A stretch of DNA of 64,000 bases from Lapillicoccus jejuensis (GCF_006715055.1 NZ_VFMN01000001.1:2232001-2296000), one strand, 5' to 3'. Shown: positions 25,655 through 35,312, counted from the first letter of the stretch. Numbers and translations: made by a program. Notes: generated by a model from the sequence alone, not told the origin.

Positions 25655-26628
25655 GCGTCGCTCCCGGACTGCGCCGCGGGGACACCGTCACGGCCCCGAC
25701 CTCCCGCCCCGCCACGGCCCGGCCGGCCGAGCGGGCCACCACCCGCCGCTGGGCCCGGCCGCAACGGTCACGCGCCCAGTGGGCCGGCTGGCTCTTCGCC
25801 CTCCCCGCGCTGCTCATGTACGCCGTCTTCGAGCTCCGGCCGATCCTCACGGCGGTCCAGTGCTCGTTCTACGACTGGGACGGCATCAGCGCGGCGACGC
25901 CGGTCGGGGTGGCCAACTACACCCGGGTCTTCACCGAGCCGCAGCTGCTCGCCTCGATCGTCCACTCGCTGGTGCTCATCGTCTTCTTCACGGTGCTGCC
26001 GGTGATCCTCGGCCTCGCCGTCGCCTCGGTCGTGCGCGAGATCCGCAGCACGTGGGCCGGCGCCGCCGCCCGCACCCTGATGTTCCTGCCTCAGATCATC
26101 CCCGGCGCCGCGTCGGCCATCGCCTGGACGTGGATGTACTCGCCCGACGGCGCGGTCAACCAGCTGCTGCGTGCGCTCGGCCTCGGCTCGCTCACCCGGG
26201 CCTGGCTCGGCGACTTCACCTGGGCCCTGCCCGCGGTCGGCATCATCGGCACCTGGCTCGCCACGGGTCTGTGCACCCTGCTGCTCATGGCCGGGATCGG
26301 CAAGATCGACACCAGCCTGTACGAGGCCGCCTCGCTCGACGGCGCGAGCCGGCTCCAGCAGTTCCGCGCCATCACGCTGCCCGGGCTGCGCGCCGAGATC
26401 GGCGTCTGCGTGACGATCACCGTCATCGCCGCCCTCGCCAGCTTCGACGTCGTCTTCATGTCGACCCAGGGCGGCCCCGGCTACTCCACCCAGGTCCCCG
26501 GCGTTCAGGTCTACCAGCTCGCCTTCACCGAGAACCGGATCGGCCAGTCGTCGGCCCTCGCCGTCGTCCTCAGCCTCCTCGTCCTCGCCGTCGTCCTGCC
26601 GCTCCAGCGCGTCTTCAAGGAGAAGTGA
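25651..26628 (+). CDS. Sugar ABC transporter permease (MalF-like)
   Basis: This 325-residue inner-membrane permease has six predicted membrane segments. The EAA loop reads YEAASLDGASRLQQFRAITLPGL (about 230-252), the docking site for the ATPase. The first 45 residues are a cytoplasmic Arg/Pro-rich extension. Its ATG overlaps the binding-protein stop by four bases. It pairs with the next permease. No ATPase gene is present in the operon. Confidence 0.9.
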   Translation: MSVAPGLRRGDTVTAPTSRPATARPAERATTRRWARPQRSRAQWAGWLFALPALLMYAVFELRPILTAVQCSFYDWDGISAATPVGVANYTRVFTEPQLLASIVHSLVLIVFFTVLPVILGLAVASVVREIRSTWAGAAARTLMFLPQIIPGAASAIAWTWMYSPDGAVNQLLRALGLGSLTRAWLGDFTWALPAVGIIGTWLATGLCTLLLMAGIGKIDTSLYEAASLDGASRLQQFRAITLPGLRAEIGVCVTITVIAALASFDVVFMSTQGGPGYSTQVPGVQVYQLAFTENRIGQSSALAVVLSLLVLAVVLPLQRVFKEK

Positions 26629-26630
26629 CC

Positions 26631-27461
26631 ATGACCGCGATCGCCCGCCTGCGCGACACCGCGCCGCGCACCGTCCTGCTCACCGCCGCCGCGCTGTTCT
26701 CGGTGTTCCCGCTGCTGTCGATGTTCTCCGCGGCGCTCCAGCCGCAGGGCACCGCCCCCGCCGGGATCTCCTTCCCGCTGCACCCGCAGTGGCACAACTT
26801 CGTCGACGCCTGGAACGTCGCCAACATCACGACGCTCGTGCAGTCCAGCGCGATCCTCGTCCTCGGCGTCGTCCCCGCCGCGATGCTCATCAGCTCGATG
26901 GCCGCCTACGCCATCGCGCAGCTGCGCATCCCCCTCGGCAACGTCTTTTTCCTGCTGCTCCTGCTCGGGCTGACGCTGCCCTACGAGATCGTCGTCGTGC
27001 CGCTCTACTACCAGATGCAGTCGATGGGCCTGCTCAACAGCCGCCTCGGTCTCATCCTCCCGCTCATCGGGCTCAACATGCCCTTCGCGGTCTTCTGGAT
27101 GCGCACCCACTTCCAGTCCGTCCCCGCCGAGCTGTCCGAGTCCAGCTCGATCGACGGCGCCGGTCCGTGGCAGGCCTTCCGGCACATCCAGATGCCGCTC
27201 GCCGTGCCGGCGCTCGCCTCGCTCGGAGTGCTGATGTTCCTCAGCACCTGGAACCAGTTCCTGCTCGCCATCGTGCTCATCGACGACCCGACCAAGCGCA
27301 CCATGGCCGGGGCGCTGCAGGGCTTCGTCGGCGCGCACTCCACCGACGTCGTCCTGCTCAACGCCGGCGCGCTGCTGATCATGGCGCCGACCATCCTCGT
27401 CTTCCTGCTCTTCCAGAAGTTCTTCATCCGCGCCATGCTCGCCGGGGCGGTGAAGGGATGA
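26631..27461 (+). CDS. Sugar ABC transporter permease (MalG-like)
   Basis: This 276-residue second permease has six membrane segments and the EAA-type loop ELSESSSIDGAGPWQAFRHI. It lies two bases after the first permease stop. Its own stop overlaps the GH13 start by four bases, so uptake and hydrolysis are translated together. Confidence 0.9.
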   Translation: MTAIARLRDTAPRTVLLTAAALFSVFPLLSMFSAALQPQGTAPAGISFPLHPQWHNFVDAWNVANITTLVQSSAILVLGVVPAAMLISSMAAYAIAQLRIPLGNVFFLLLLLGLTLPYEIVVVPLYYQMQSMGLLNSRLGLILPLIGLNMPFAVFWMRTHFQSVPAELSESSSIDGAGPWQAFRHIQMPLAVPALASLGVLMFLSTWNQFLLAIVLIDDPTKRTMAGALQGFVGAHSTDVVLLNAGALLIMAPTILVFLLFQKFFIRAMLAGAVKG

Positions 27462-29161
27462 CCGCCCTCCTGCCGTCCGCCGTCGCCGCACCGGCGACCA
27501 CGGGGCGTCGTACGGTCTCGGGAATGGACCCCGACCCCGGCTGGTGGCGCGACGCCGTCGTCTACCAGATCTACCCGCGCAGCTTCGCCGACGGCGACGG
27601 GGACGGCATCGGTGACCTCCTCGGCATCCGCAGTCGGCTGCCGTACCTCGCCGACCTCGGTGTCGACGCGGTGTGGCTCAGCCCCTTCTACCCGAGCCCC
27701 CTCGCCGACGGCGGGTACGACGTCGTCGACCACCGCGACGTCGACCCCCGCCTCGGGACGCTCGACGAGTTCGACGACCTCGTCGCCGACGCCCACGCGC
27801 TCGGGGTGCGGGTCATCGTCGACGTCGTGCCGAACCACACCTCCGACCGGCACCCGTGGTTCCTCGAGGCGCTCGCCTCGCCGCGCGGCTCGCGCGCCCG
27901 CGGGCGCTACGTCTTCCGCGACGGCACCGGCCCGGACGGCGCGCAGCCGCCCTCGGACTGGCGCTCGCACTTCGGCGGCTCCGCGTGGCAGCCCGTCGGC
28001 GACGGGCAGTGGTACCTGCACCTCTTCGCCCGCGAGCAGCCGGACCTCAACTGGGACCAGGACGAGGTGCGTGAGGACTTCCTCACGACGCTGCGCTTCT
28101 GGGCCGACCGCGGCGTCGACGGCTTCCGCGTCGACGTCGCGCACGCCCTGGCCAAGGACCTGCGCCACCCGCTGCGCTCGCAGCCGCACCTCGACACCCG
28201 GCTGCCGCTCGACGGGAGCGACCCGCTCTACGACCGCGAGGAGGTCCACGAGATCTACCGGTCCTGGCGCCAAGTGCTCGACGAGTACGACCCGCCGCGG
28301 ATGGCCGTCGGCGAGACGTGGACCCCGACGAACCCGCGGACCTACCTCTACTCGCGACCCGACGAGCTCGGGCAGGTCTTCGACTTCTCGCTGCTCAAGG
28401 CGCAGTGGGGAGCCGCCTCGTTCCGCGACGTCGTCACCCGGTCGCTCGCCGAGCAGCTGGCCGTGGGTGGCGCGCCGACCTGGGTGCTCTCGAGCCACGA
28501 CGTCCCACGGCACGCCACCCGCTACGGGCTGCCGCCCGGCACCGACCTCGACGCCTGGTTGGCCGGCGACGGGCGGGCGGTCCCCCTCGACGCGGAGGTG
28601 GCGGCCCGCCGGGCCCGGGCGGCGACGCTGCTCATGCTCGCCCTGCCGGGGTCGGCCTACCTCTACCAGGGGGAGGAGCTGGGGCTGCTCGAGGTTGCGG
28701 ACCTCCCGGCAGACCGGCTCCAGGACCCCGTCTACGAGCGCACCGGGCACGCCCTCAAGGGCCGGGACGGGTGCCGGGTCCCGATCCCGTGGACGGCGCA
28801 CGAGCGCGCTTTCGGCTTCGGCGACGGCGAGCCGTGGCTGCCGCAGCCGGAGTGGTTCGCCGACTTCGCGGCGTCGACCCAGGAAGGTCGTGCGGACAGC
28901 TCGCTCGAGCTCTACCGGCGGGCCATCGCACAGCGCCGGACGCTGCGACGCCCCGACCCGGTGCGGTGGCTCGACCAGGTCGACCCCGAGGTCCTGCACC
29001 TGGCCCGCGGCGACTGGCACTGCGTGGTGAGCTTCGCGGACCGCGACCACGAGGTCGACGGCGAGCTGCTCCTCACGAGCGACCGCGCCGGCGAGCAGGA
29101 CGTGCGGACCGCAGACGGTTTCGTGCTGCGGCCGGAGACGGCCGCCTGGTTCCGGCGCTGA
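27458..29161 (+). CDS. GH13 alpha-glucosidase
   Basis: This 567-residue cytoplasmic glycosidase of the alpha-amylase superfamily begins with WWRDAVVYQIYPRSF. Conserved regions are DVVPNHTS (about 122-129), GFRVDVAH with nucleophile Asp226, GETWT with acid/base Glu286, and SSHDVPRH with Asp348 (usually NHD). It has no signal peptide, so it acts on imported alpha-glucosides. The ATG at 27458 is coupled to the permease stop (ATGA). An internal ATG at 27524 just before the conserved core is an alternative. Exact specificity (maltose, sucrose, isomaltose) is not resolvable. Confidence 0.9.
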   Translation: MTALLPSAVAAPATTGRRTVSGMDPDPGWWRDAVVYQIYPRSFADGDGDGIGDLLGIRSRLPYLADLGVDAVWLSPFYPSPLADGGYDVVDHRDVDPRLGTLDEFDDLVADAHALGVRVIVDVVPNHTSDRHPWFLEALASPRGSRARGRYVFRDGTGPDGAQPPSDWRSHFGGSAWQPVGDGQWYLHLFAREQPDLNWDQDEVREDFLTTLRFWADRGVDGFRVDVAHALAKDLRHPLRSQPHLDTRLPLDGSDPLYDREEVHEIYRSWRQVLDEYDPPRMAVGETWTPTNPRTYLYSRPDELGQVFDFSLLKAQWGAASFRDVVTRSLAEQLAVGGAPTWVLSSHDVPRHATRYGLPPGTDLDAWLAGDGRAVPLDAEVAARRARAATLLMLALPGSAYLYQGEELGLLEVADLPADRLQDPVYERTGHALKGRDGCRVPIPWTAHERAFGFGDGEPWLPQPEWFADFAASTQEGRADSSLELYRRAIAQRRTLRRPDPVRWLDQVDPEVLHLARGDWHCVVSFADRDHEVDGELLLTSDRAGEQDVRTADGFVLRPETAAWFRR

Positions 29162-29164
29162 CGA

Positions 29165-29536
29165 TCACGCGCTGCGACGGCAGACCATGAGGGCGTTGCC
29201 GTCGGGGTCCTCGAACTGGACGAGGGACACGCTGCCGATGTCCAGCACGTCCGAGGTCACCCGGGTGCCCATCCGCTGCAGGTGGTCGACGACGGCCTCG
29301 AGGTCGTCGGCCCAGAAGAAGAAGCGCGGGGGACCGTCGGCGGTGAACTCCGGTCGGGTGGCGTCGAGAGCGAGTCCCGGCCCGTCCTGCACCGGCAGGT
29401 CGAGGATCGTGTCGTCGTGCGAGGCGGGCCCGGGATCGATGCTGAGCAGGTCGCCGTACCACTGGGCGGCGCGGTGCAGGTCCCGCACCGGGATGAAGAC
29501 CTGGCCGACGTGACGGTGGATGGGGGAGCCGAGCAC
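29165..29536 (-). CDS. VOC family protein
   Basis: This 123-residue protein has the VOC fold start VGQVFIPVRDLHRAAQWYGDL and end VSLVQFEDPDGNALMVCRR. The closing Asp-Pro-x-Gly-Asn is the usual second half-motif. It probably acts as a metalloenzyme or as a bleomycin-resistance-type binding protein, with unknown substrate. GTG 29536 is taken as the start; GTG 29545 is three codons further upstream. It converges on the glucosidase stop, leaving only 3 bases. Confidence 0.75.
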   Translation of the reverse strand: MLGSPIHRHVGQVFIPVRDLHRAAQWYGDLLSIDPGPASHDDTILDLPVQDGPGLALDATRPEFTADGPPRFFFWADDLEAVVDHLQRMGTRVTSDVLDIGSVSLVQFEDPDGNALMVCRRSA

Positions 29537-29557
29537 GCGCGCCACCCTAGGACGCCG

Positions 29558-29596
29558 TACGGCGCCCTGCCCCCTGGGGAGGGGCAGGGCGCCGTA
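29558..29596. terminator. 16-bp stem hairpin with palindromic GTAC word
   Basis: TACGGCGCCCTGCCCC (29558-29573) pairs perfectly with 29581-29596 around a 7-base loop. It follows the stop of the minus-strand four-helix gene at 29610 and so can terminate that transcript. It includes the recurring CCGTACGGCG word seen in several spacers of this window. Confidence 0.75.
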
Positions 29597-29609
29597 AGGG
29601 CGATGCGTC

Positions 29610-30053
29610 TCAGGCCGCGGTCTGCAGCGCCTTGATCTCGTCGCGCGCCTTGACGATCTCGGCGTGCTGGCGCTCGACGACGGTGCGGAACCCGTCGCTG
29701 AGGTCCTCCTTGAGGCCCTTCTCGTACTCGTTGACCGCGTGGTCCTCGCCGCTGACCGCGGCACCGAGGACACCCGACGGGTCGTCACCGGTGACGGCGT
29801 CCTTGAGCGAGAGCCATCCGCGGTGCAGCGCGGCCAGGGCCGAGCCGCTCTCGTCGACGTCGTCGCCGTACTGGTGGCCGAGGTCGACGATCTCCTGGGC
29901 GAACTGGGCCCGCTGCTGCGCCAGACGGTTCAGCGTCGCGGCCCACTCGGGCTTGTTGCTGTCCGTGAGCTTCTCGGCGGCGGCCTGGAAGCCCTTGTTG
30001 CCGTCCTTGAGCGTCTCGACGAGCTCCTTGGCGACCTTGGCGTCGTCCGACAT
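29610..30053 (-). CDS. PA2169/DUF2383-like four-helix-bundle protein
   Basis: This 147-residue, almost entirely helical, charged protein starts MSDDAKVAKELVETLKDGNKG, as in the PA2169 family (ferritin-like fold, DUF2383). Members are often stress-induced. Their biochemical role is not settled. GGAGGA precedes the ATG. The gene is monocistronic, with a terminator downstream. Confidence 0.8.
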   Translation of the reverse strand: MSDDAKVAKELVETLKDGNKGFQAAAEKLTDSNKPEWAATLNRLAQQRAQFAQEIVDLGHQYGDDVDESGSALAALHRGWLSLKDAVTGDDPSGVLGAAVSGEDHAVNEYEKGLKEDLSDGFRTVVERQHAEIVKARDEIKALQTAA

Positions 30054-30130
30054 GCGTGTCCTCCTCCGTCGTGGTCGCCGTGCGCGACCTTTGCCCGTGC
30101 CACTACCCGCCCGGGCCGGAGCGGAACCGG

Positions 30131-31018
30131 TCAGGCCGATCCGGTGCCCAGGGCCGAGGAGGGCGTCACCTGCGACGCGGGTGGCACGGACACGGCCGGC
30201 GCCGAGCCCCACTGGCTGAAGGTCATCGTCATCGTCTGCCCCGCGACCTGCATGACCACCCGCTCCGGTCGGCCCTGGGCGTCGAGCGTGTAGTCGTAGG
30301 CCAGCGGGGACTTGAGCAGCATCTCCAGCGCCTTGGGGTTCGCCGTCGTCAGCTGCGACAGCATCGGGTTGGTCGACAGCCCGGACTTGACCTGCGCGGG
30401 CGTGAGGACCAGGTGGTACGTCGTCGCCCCGGCCTCGACCTTCGTCACGGTCGCCTCGGCGCCGGGGATGGAGGGGACCGACCCGGCCCCGGCCTTGAGG
30501 GCCGACTGCAGGGCCTGGGTGGCGGGCTGGAGCGCCTTGGCCAGCCGGTCGGTGCCCTGCGGGTCGACCGACACCCAGGGCGTCGGCGCCTTCAGCTGCT
30601 GGGCGAGGGCACCCCCGACGAAGAAGCGGCCGTCGACGAACAGCACCTGCATCTGCGTCGAGCCCGCCCCGAACGTCTCGCTCACGGCGGAGTGGGCGAC
30701 GTCCAGGTCGGCGCTCACGCTGGCCACCGACCCGACCGTCATCTCCTCGTGCACCGAGGAGGCGCCCTTGAGGGCGGCGGACACCCGACCGGACAACGTC
30801 GAGAGGGGGACCTTCGTGCCGACCTGTGCCGCGGTGCCGGCGCTCGTGGTGGCGCTGGTGGTCGTGCTGCTCGGCGACGGCGTCGAGGCGCTCGTCGTCG
30901 ACGCCGACGGCGTCCCGCCGGCGGCGGCGGTAGAGGAGCCGCCGGAGCCGCACCCGGCGAGGAGTGCGGCGGCGGTGAGGACGGCTGCGGCACCGGCCGC
31001 GGGACGTGCGTAGGACAT
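30131..31018 (-). CDS. LppX/LprG-like lipoprotein
   Basis: This 295-residue exported lipoprotein has lipobox LLAGC with Cys23, followed by a 40-residue Ser/Thr-rich linker. The folded part (about 65-275) resembles LppX/LprAFG half-barrel proteins that carry lipids or lipidated polymers in the cell envelope. Clues are SVHEEMTVGSVASVSADLDV near the start and the strand-like VVMQVAGQTMTMTFSQWG at the end. No Rv1410-type exporter gene is adjacent, so partnership cannot be shown. Confidence 0.7.
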   Translation of the reverse strand: MSYARPAAGAAAVLTAAALLAGCGSGGSSTAAAGGTPSASTTSASTPSPSSTTTSATTSAGTAAQVGTKVPLSTLSGRVSAALKGASSVHEEMTVGSVASVSADLDVAHSAVSETFGAGSTQMQVLFVDGRFFVGGALAQQLKAPTPWVSVDPQGTDRLAKALQPATQALQSALKAGAGSVPSIPGAEATVTKVEAGATTYHLVLTPAQVKSGLSTNPMLSQLTTANPKALEMLLKSPLAYDYTLDAQGRPERVVMQVAGQTMTMTFSQWGSAPAVSVPPASQVTPSSALGTGSA

Positions 31019-31094
31019 GTGGTTCCCCCTGGTCGTGGAGCGGGCCGCCGCGGTGCTCCGCGGCGGCCCGGCTCGGCTGCAGGCAGCGTATGGC

Positions 31095-31979
31095 TCAGTG
31101 ACGAGCTGCGCTGTCGAGTCGTGACTTCTCGTCGTCGGTGAGCTCGACGTCGGCCGCCTCGGCGGAGGCCTTCGCGGTCTCGGGGCGCGACGACCCCGGG
31201 ATCGGGACGACGACCGGCGACGTGGCGAGCATCCAGGCCAGCGTCACCTGCTGCGGCGAGACGCCCTTGGCGTCGGCGACCTGCTGGAAGACGTCGTACG
31301 TCGACCCGAGGTCGCTCGCCTTCGAGATGCCGCCGAGCGGCGACCACGGCAGGAACGCGATGCCCATCTCGGTGCACAGGTCGAGCTCGGGGCGCGAGGA
31401 GAGGAAGGCGGGGGAGTACTGGTTCTGCACGGAGACGAGGCGGCCGCCGAGGACGTCGTTCGCCTGGCGGATCTGGTCCGGGTCGGCGTTGGAGATGCCG
31501 GCCATCGCGATGACGCCCTCGTCGAGCAGGTCGCGGATCGCGCCGATCGACTCCTCGTAGGGCACGTCGGGGTCCGGGCGGTGGAACTGGTAGAGCCCGA
31601 TGGCGTCGACGCCGAGCCGCTGCGCGGACGCCTTGGCCGCCTCCTTGAGGTGCTCGGGGCGGCCGTCCTTCTCCCAGCTGTCCTTGTTCGAGCGGGTGTG
31701 CCCGCCCTTGGTCGCGACGAGGACGGCGTCGCGGTCGCCGCCCCAGGAGCGCAGCGCCTCGGCGATGAGCTTCTCGTTGTGACCCACCTCGTCGTCGTCC
31801 TTGTGCCCGGAGAGGTGGTAGGCGTCGGCGGTGTCGATGAACGTCACGCCGGCGTCCAGCGAGGCGTGGATGGCGGCGATGCTCTGGCTGCGGTCCTCGG
31901 GGCGCCCCTCGATGGACATCGGCATGCCGCCGAGGCCGATCGCGGAGACGGTGCGGGACCCGATCTGTCGTGTCTTCAC
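31095..31979 (-). CDS. Aldo/keto reductase
   Basis: This 294-residue NADPH-dependent oxidoreductase contains the AKR tetrad: FIDTADAYHLSG (Asp and Tyr), VATKGGH (Lys) and LYQFHRPD (His). The PIPGSSRPETAKASAEAA segment binds the NADPH phosphate. The GTG start at 31979 begins exactly at family homology (VKTRQIGSRTVSAIGLGG). It resembles the reductase half of the fused ORF at 20.2 kb only at family level. The substrate is unknown. Confidence 0.9.
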   Translation of the reverse strand: MKTRQIGSRTVSAIGLGGMPMSIEGRPEDRSQSIAAIHASLDAGVTFIDTADAYHLSGHKDDDEVGHNEKLIAEALRSWGGDRDAVLVATKGGHTRSNKDSWEKDGRPEHLKEAAKASAQRLGVDAIGLYQFHRPDPDVPYEESIGAIRDLLDEGVIAMAGISNADPDQIRQANDVLGGRLVSVQNQYSPAFLSSRPELDLCTEMGIAFLPWSPLGGISKASDLGSTYDVFQQVADAKGVSPQQVTLAWMLATSPVVVPIPGSSRPETAKASAEAADVELTDDEKSRLDSAARH

Positions 31980-32148
31980 GGCTTGTCCCCTACCCCCGGA
32001 GGCGGCCTCGCACGCCGCCGTACGGCGTCGAGCGGTGCGACTGTCGGTGGCGTCGCCCATGATGAGGAACGGCGACCTGCCTCGCGGCCGGCGCCTCGCC
32101 GCCGACAGCCCCGGCGGGCCCCGTGCTCCCCCTGCCCAGGAGACCGAG

Positions 32149-33474
32149 ATGACCTCGCTGACCCGCCGATCCTTCCTCGCCGGCGCCGGACTCGCAGGTG
32201 CCGGCCTCGCCGTCGCCGCCTGCTCCTCCTCCGGGAGCGAGGGCGACACCGCCGCCGCCGTCCCCTCCACCGGCAAGCTGACCGGGTCGGTCACGCTGAC
32301 CACCTGGGGCAGCGACCAGGAGGTGGCCGCCTTCAAGCAGCTGGCCTCCTCGTTCCAGCAGGAGCGCGGGGCGACCGTCAACATCGAGGTCCTGCCCTAC
32401 GACCAGATCCGCACCGTCGTCGACCGCCGCCTCCAGGCGAACCAGGCCCCGGACCTGTTCCGCGTGTCCTACACCGACGTGGCCGGCTACGCGCAGAACG
32501 GCGCGCTCGCCGACCTCACCGACGCGTTCGGGGAGGGGTTCGGCGACGCCTTCTTCCCCGGGTTGTGGAGCTCGGTGACCCTCGACGGCGCCCCGGTCGG
32601 CGTGCCGCACCACACCGACACGTCGGCGCTGGTCTACAACAAGGCCCACTTCGCCAAGGCCGGCATCACCTCGGTGCCGACGACGCTCGAGACGGCGTGG
32701 ACGTGGGACGAGCTCGTCGAGGTGCTGAAGCGGCTCAAGTCCGCCGACCTCGGCGCCGCGCCCTTCGCCTTCAACTACCAGCTGTACGGCGCCTACCGCT
32801 GGTTCAACACCCTCTTCCAGGCCGGCGGCACCGTGCTCGACGGGTCGCAGAAGACCCCGACGCTCGACACCGACCAGGCCAAGAAGGCGCTGACCTGGAC
32901 GCAGAGCCTCTACACCGACAAGCTCCACGCGGAGAGCGTCCTGGTCAAGCGCCCGACCTACCCCGACGAGATCTTCCCGACCCAGAAGATCTCGATGATC
33001 CAGGCCGGCGACTTCCTCGTGCCGTCCCTGGAGGCGGCGATCGGCTCGAAGTTCGAGTGGGGCGTGACCTACCTGCCGCGCGACACCGCCGCCGCGACCG
33101 ACCTGGGCGGCAACGCCGTCGTCGTCACCGACGGGTCGAAGAACAAGACCGTCGCCGCGGAGTTCGCCAAGTACCTCGTCACCAAGGACAACATGCAGCT
33201 GTTCTGCGAGAAGACGACCGTGCTGCCGGTGCGCAAGGACCTGGTCGACGCGAAGCTGTCCTACGCCACCCGCCCCGACCTGCTGCCGGTCTTCCAGAAG
33301 CAGGCGACGACGATGCCCGACGCGCTGGTGAAGACGACGACGCTGCCCGCCTTCCCGGGCATCAACCAGGCGCTGGTCGACTCGATGGACCAGTTCCTCT
33401 CCTCGCCCTCGGCGAGCGTCGACTCGGTCGTGGGGTCGCTGACCTCCGGGATCGAGAAGGCGCTGAAGGGCTAG
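32149..33474 (+). CDS. Sugar ABC transporter substrate-binding lipoprotein, Tat-type signal
   Basis: This 441-residue lipoprotein starts with the twin-arginine signal LTRRSFLAGAGLAGAG, with lipobox Cys25 (AVAAC). The mature part is a family-1 solute-binding protein (LTTWGSDQEVAAFKQLASSF). AGGAGA precedes the ATG. It heads a second sugar importer operon of five genes without an ATPase. No regulator gene or LacI operator is visible upstream. The sugar is unknown. Confidence 0.9.
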   Translation: MTSLTRRSFLAGAGLAGAGLAVAACSSSGSEGDTAAAVPSTGKLTGSVTLTTWGSDQEVAAFKQLASSFQQERGATVNIEVLPYDQIRTVVDRRLQANQAPDLFRVSYTDVAGYAQNGALADLTDAFGEGFGDAFFPGLWSSVTLDGAPVGVPHHTDTSALVYNKAHFAKAGITSVPTTLETAWTWDELVEVLKRLKSADLGAAPFAFNYQLYGAYRWFNTLFQAGGTVLDGSQKTPTLDTDQAKKALTWTQSLYTDKLHAESVLVKRPTYPDEIFPTQKISMIQAGDFLVPSLEAAIGSKFEWGVTYLPRDTAAATDLGGNAVVVTDGSKNKTVAAEFAKYLVTKDNMQLFCEKTTVLPVRKDLVDAKLSYATRPDLLPVFQKQATTMPDALVKTTTLPAFPGINQALVDSMDQFLSSPSASVDSVVGSLTSGIEKALKG

Positions 33475-33477
33475 CCG

Positions 33478-34395
33478 GTGACCGCCACAACCACCGGGCG
33501 CCGGCCGACGTCCCGGGTGGTGCTCAGCGCGCGGCGGGCCGAGCAGTGGGCCGGCGTGGTCCTCGCCTCACCGGCGCTGCTCGTCTTCACCGTCTTCATG
33601 TTCGTTCCGCTGGCGATGACCGTCTGGTACTCGCTCAACCGCTACTCCGGCTTCGGGCGGATGCGCTTCCTGGGGCTGGACAACTACCGGCACATCGCGG
33701 GTGACCCGACGTTCTGGCAGTCGCTGCTCAACACCGTCGTGCTGACCGTCATCACCGTCCCGCTCGGCATCGTGCTCGGGCTCGGCGCAGCGCTCCTGCT
33801 CAACCGCGCCCTGCCGGCCCGGGGGCTGTTCCGCGCCCTGGTCTACGTGCCCGTCGTCATCTCCGGCGTGGCCGCCGGCATCATCTGGCTGCGGCTCTTC
33901 GACCCGCTCATCGGGCTGCTCAACCAGCTCCTGTCGTCGCTGTCGCTGCCCACCGTCGACTGGCAGGGCAACGGCCTGGCCGCGATGGTCTCGGTCATCG
34001 TCGTGACGACCTGGCAGGGCGTCGGCTTCGGGATGGTCGTCTACCTCGCCGGGCTGCAGGCGATCCCGGGCGAGCTGTACGAGGCCGGGGCCGTCGACGG
34101 TGCGGTGGGGTGGCGCCGGTTCCGGCACATCACCTGGCCGCTGCTGCGCCCGACGACGTTCTTCCTCGTCGTCTACTCGATCATCGGCAGCTTCCAGGTC
34201 TTCGACGTCGTCTACGTCCTCACCCGCGGCGGACCGGGCACGTCGACGACCTTCCTCGTGCAGTACGCCTACGACCAGGGCTTCAACCAGCGACGCCAGG
34301 GGTACGCCGCCGCGATCGGCGTCATCCTCTACGTCATCGTCCTCGCCTTCACCGTCCTGCAGTGGAGGCTCGACCGCCGGAGGGACGAGGCATGA
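33478..34395 (+). CDS. Sugar ABC transporter permease (MalF-like)
   Basis: This 305-residue permease starts at GTG 33478, three bases after the binding-protein stop. It has six membrane segments and the EAA loop LYEAGAVDGAVGWRRFRHIT. The final segment ends before an Arg-rich cytoplasmic tail. It overlaps the next permease by four bases. Confidence 0.92.
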   Translation: MTATTTGRRPTSRVVLSARRAEQWAGVVLASPALLVFTVFMFVPLAMTVWYSLNRYSGFGRMRFLGLDNYRHIAGDPTFWQSLLNTVVLTVITVPLGIVLGLGAALLLNRALPARGLFRALVYVPVVISGVAAGIIWLRLFDPLIGLLNQLLSSLSLPTVDWQGNGLAAMVSVIVVTTWQGVGFGMVVYLAGLQAIPGELYEAGAVDGAVGWRRFRHITWPLLRPTTFFLVVYSIIGSFQVFDVVYVLTRGGPGTSTTFLVQYAYDQGFNQRRQGYAAAIGVILYVIVLAFTVLQWRLDRRRDEA

Positions 34396-35312
34396 GCCAG
34401 GTCGTCACCGCCGCCGCCGCGACCGGAGCCCCCGGATCCGAGCCCGGATCCGGACCCGACGAGGAGGGCGTGCGCCCGATCCGGCACGAGCCGCCGCAGC
34501 CGCCCCGGGTCGTGCGGACCCGGCTCGTCCTCGCGGTCGTCGTCGTCGTGCTCATGATGTTCCCGGTCTACTGGATGCTGCGGACCTCGTTCGCCAGCAC
34601 CGACGAGCTGAGCCGGCTCCCGGTCGCGCTGTGGCCGCAGGAGTGGCTGTGGCGCAACTACGTCGACCCGTGGTCGCAGTACCCCTTCGCGCGCTGGCTG
34701 CTGAACTCGGTCGTCATCGCCGTGCTCTCGGTGACCCTCACGCTGGCCATCAACCTCAGCGCGGGCTACGCCTTCGCCAAGCTGCGGTTCCCGCTGCGCA
34801 ACCTGTTCTTCCTCGCCATCATCAGCACGCTCATGGTGCCGGTGCAGGTCATCATGGTCCCGCAGTTCCAGATCGTCATCGACCTCGGGCTGCTCAACAG
34901 CACGTGGGGCGTCGTGCTGCCGCGGCTCGCGGAGGCGTTCGGGTTGTTCATGGCCCGGCAGTTCTTCCTCGGCGTCCCCGACGAGCTCATCGAGGCCGCG
35001 CGCATCGACGGGGCGAGCCACCTGCGGATCTTCCGGTCGATCGTCCTGCCGCTGTCCAAGCCGCTCATCGCGGCGCTGGTGATCTTCACCTTCATGTGGC
35101 GCTGGAACGAGTTCGTCTGGCCGCTCATCGTGCTCACCGACCCCAACGCCTACACGCTGCCGGTCGGGCTGCAGTTCCTCATCAGCCAGTTCAGCACCAA
35201 CTTCGGGCCGCTGCTGGCCATGTCGTTCCTGTCCATCCTGCCGATGCTCGTCGTCTTCGCGATCTTCCAGAAGTACTTCGTGCAGGGCGTGGCGCGGACG
35301 GGGCTGAAGTGA
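34392..35312 (+). CDS. Sugar ABC transporter permease (MalG-like)
   Basis: This 306-residue permease has a roughly 40-residue Pro/Gly/Glu-rich cytoplasmic extension before the first membrane segment. The EAA loop is LIEAARIDGASHLRIFRSIV. It ends FAIFQKYFVQGVARTGLK, typical of MalG-type permeases. Start and stop both overlap neighbours by four bases, showing a tightly coupled operon. Confidence 0.92.
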   Translation: MSQVVTAAAATGAPGSEPGSGPDEEGVRPIRHEPPQPPRVVRTRLVLAVVVVVLMMFPVYWMLRTSFASTDELSRLPVALWPQEWLWRNYVDPWSQYPFARWLLNSVVIAVLSVTLTLAINLSAGYAFAKLRFPLRNLFFLAIISTLMVPVQVIMVPQFQIVIDLGLLNSTWGVVLPRLAEAFGLFMARQFFLGVPDELIEAARIDGASHLRIFRSIVLPLSKPLIAALVIFTFMWRWNEFVWPLIVLTDPNAYTLPVGLQFLISQFSTNFGPLLAMSFLSILPMLVVFAIFQKYFVQGVARTGLK

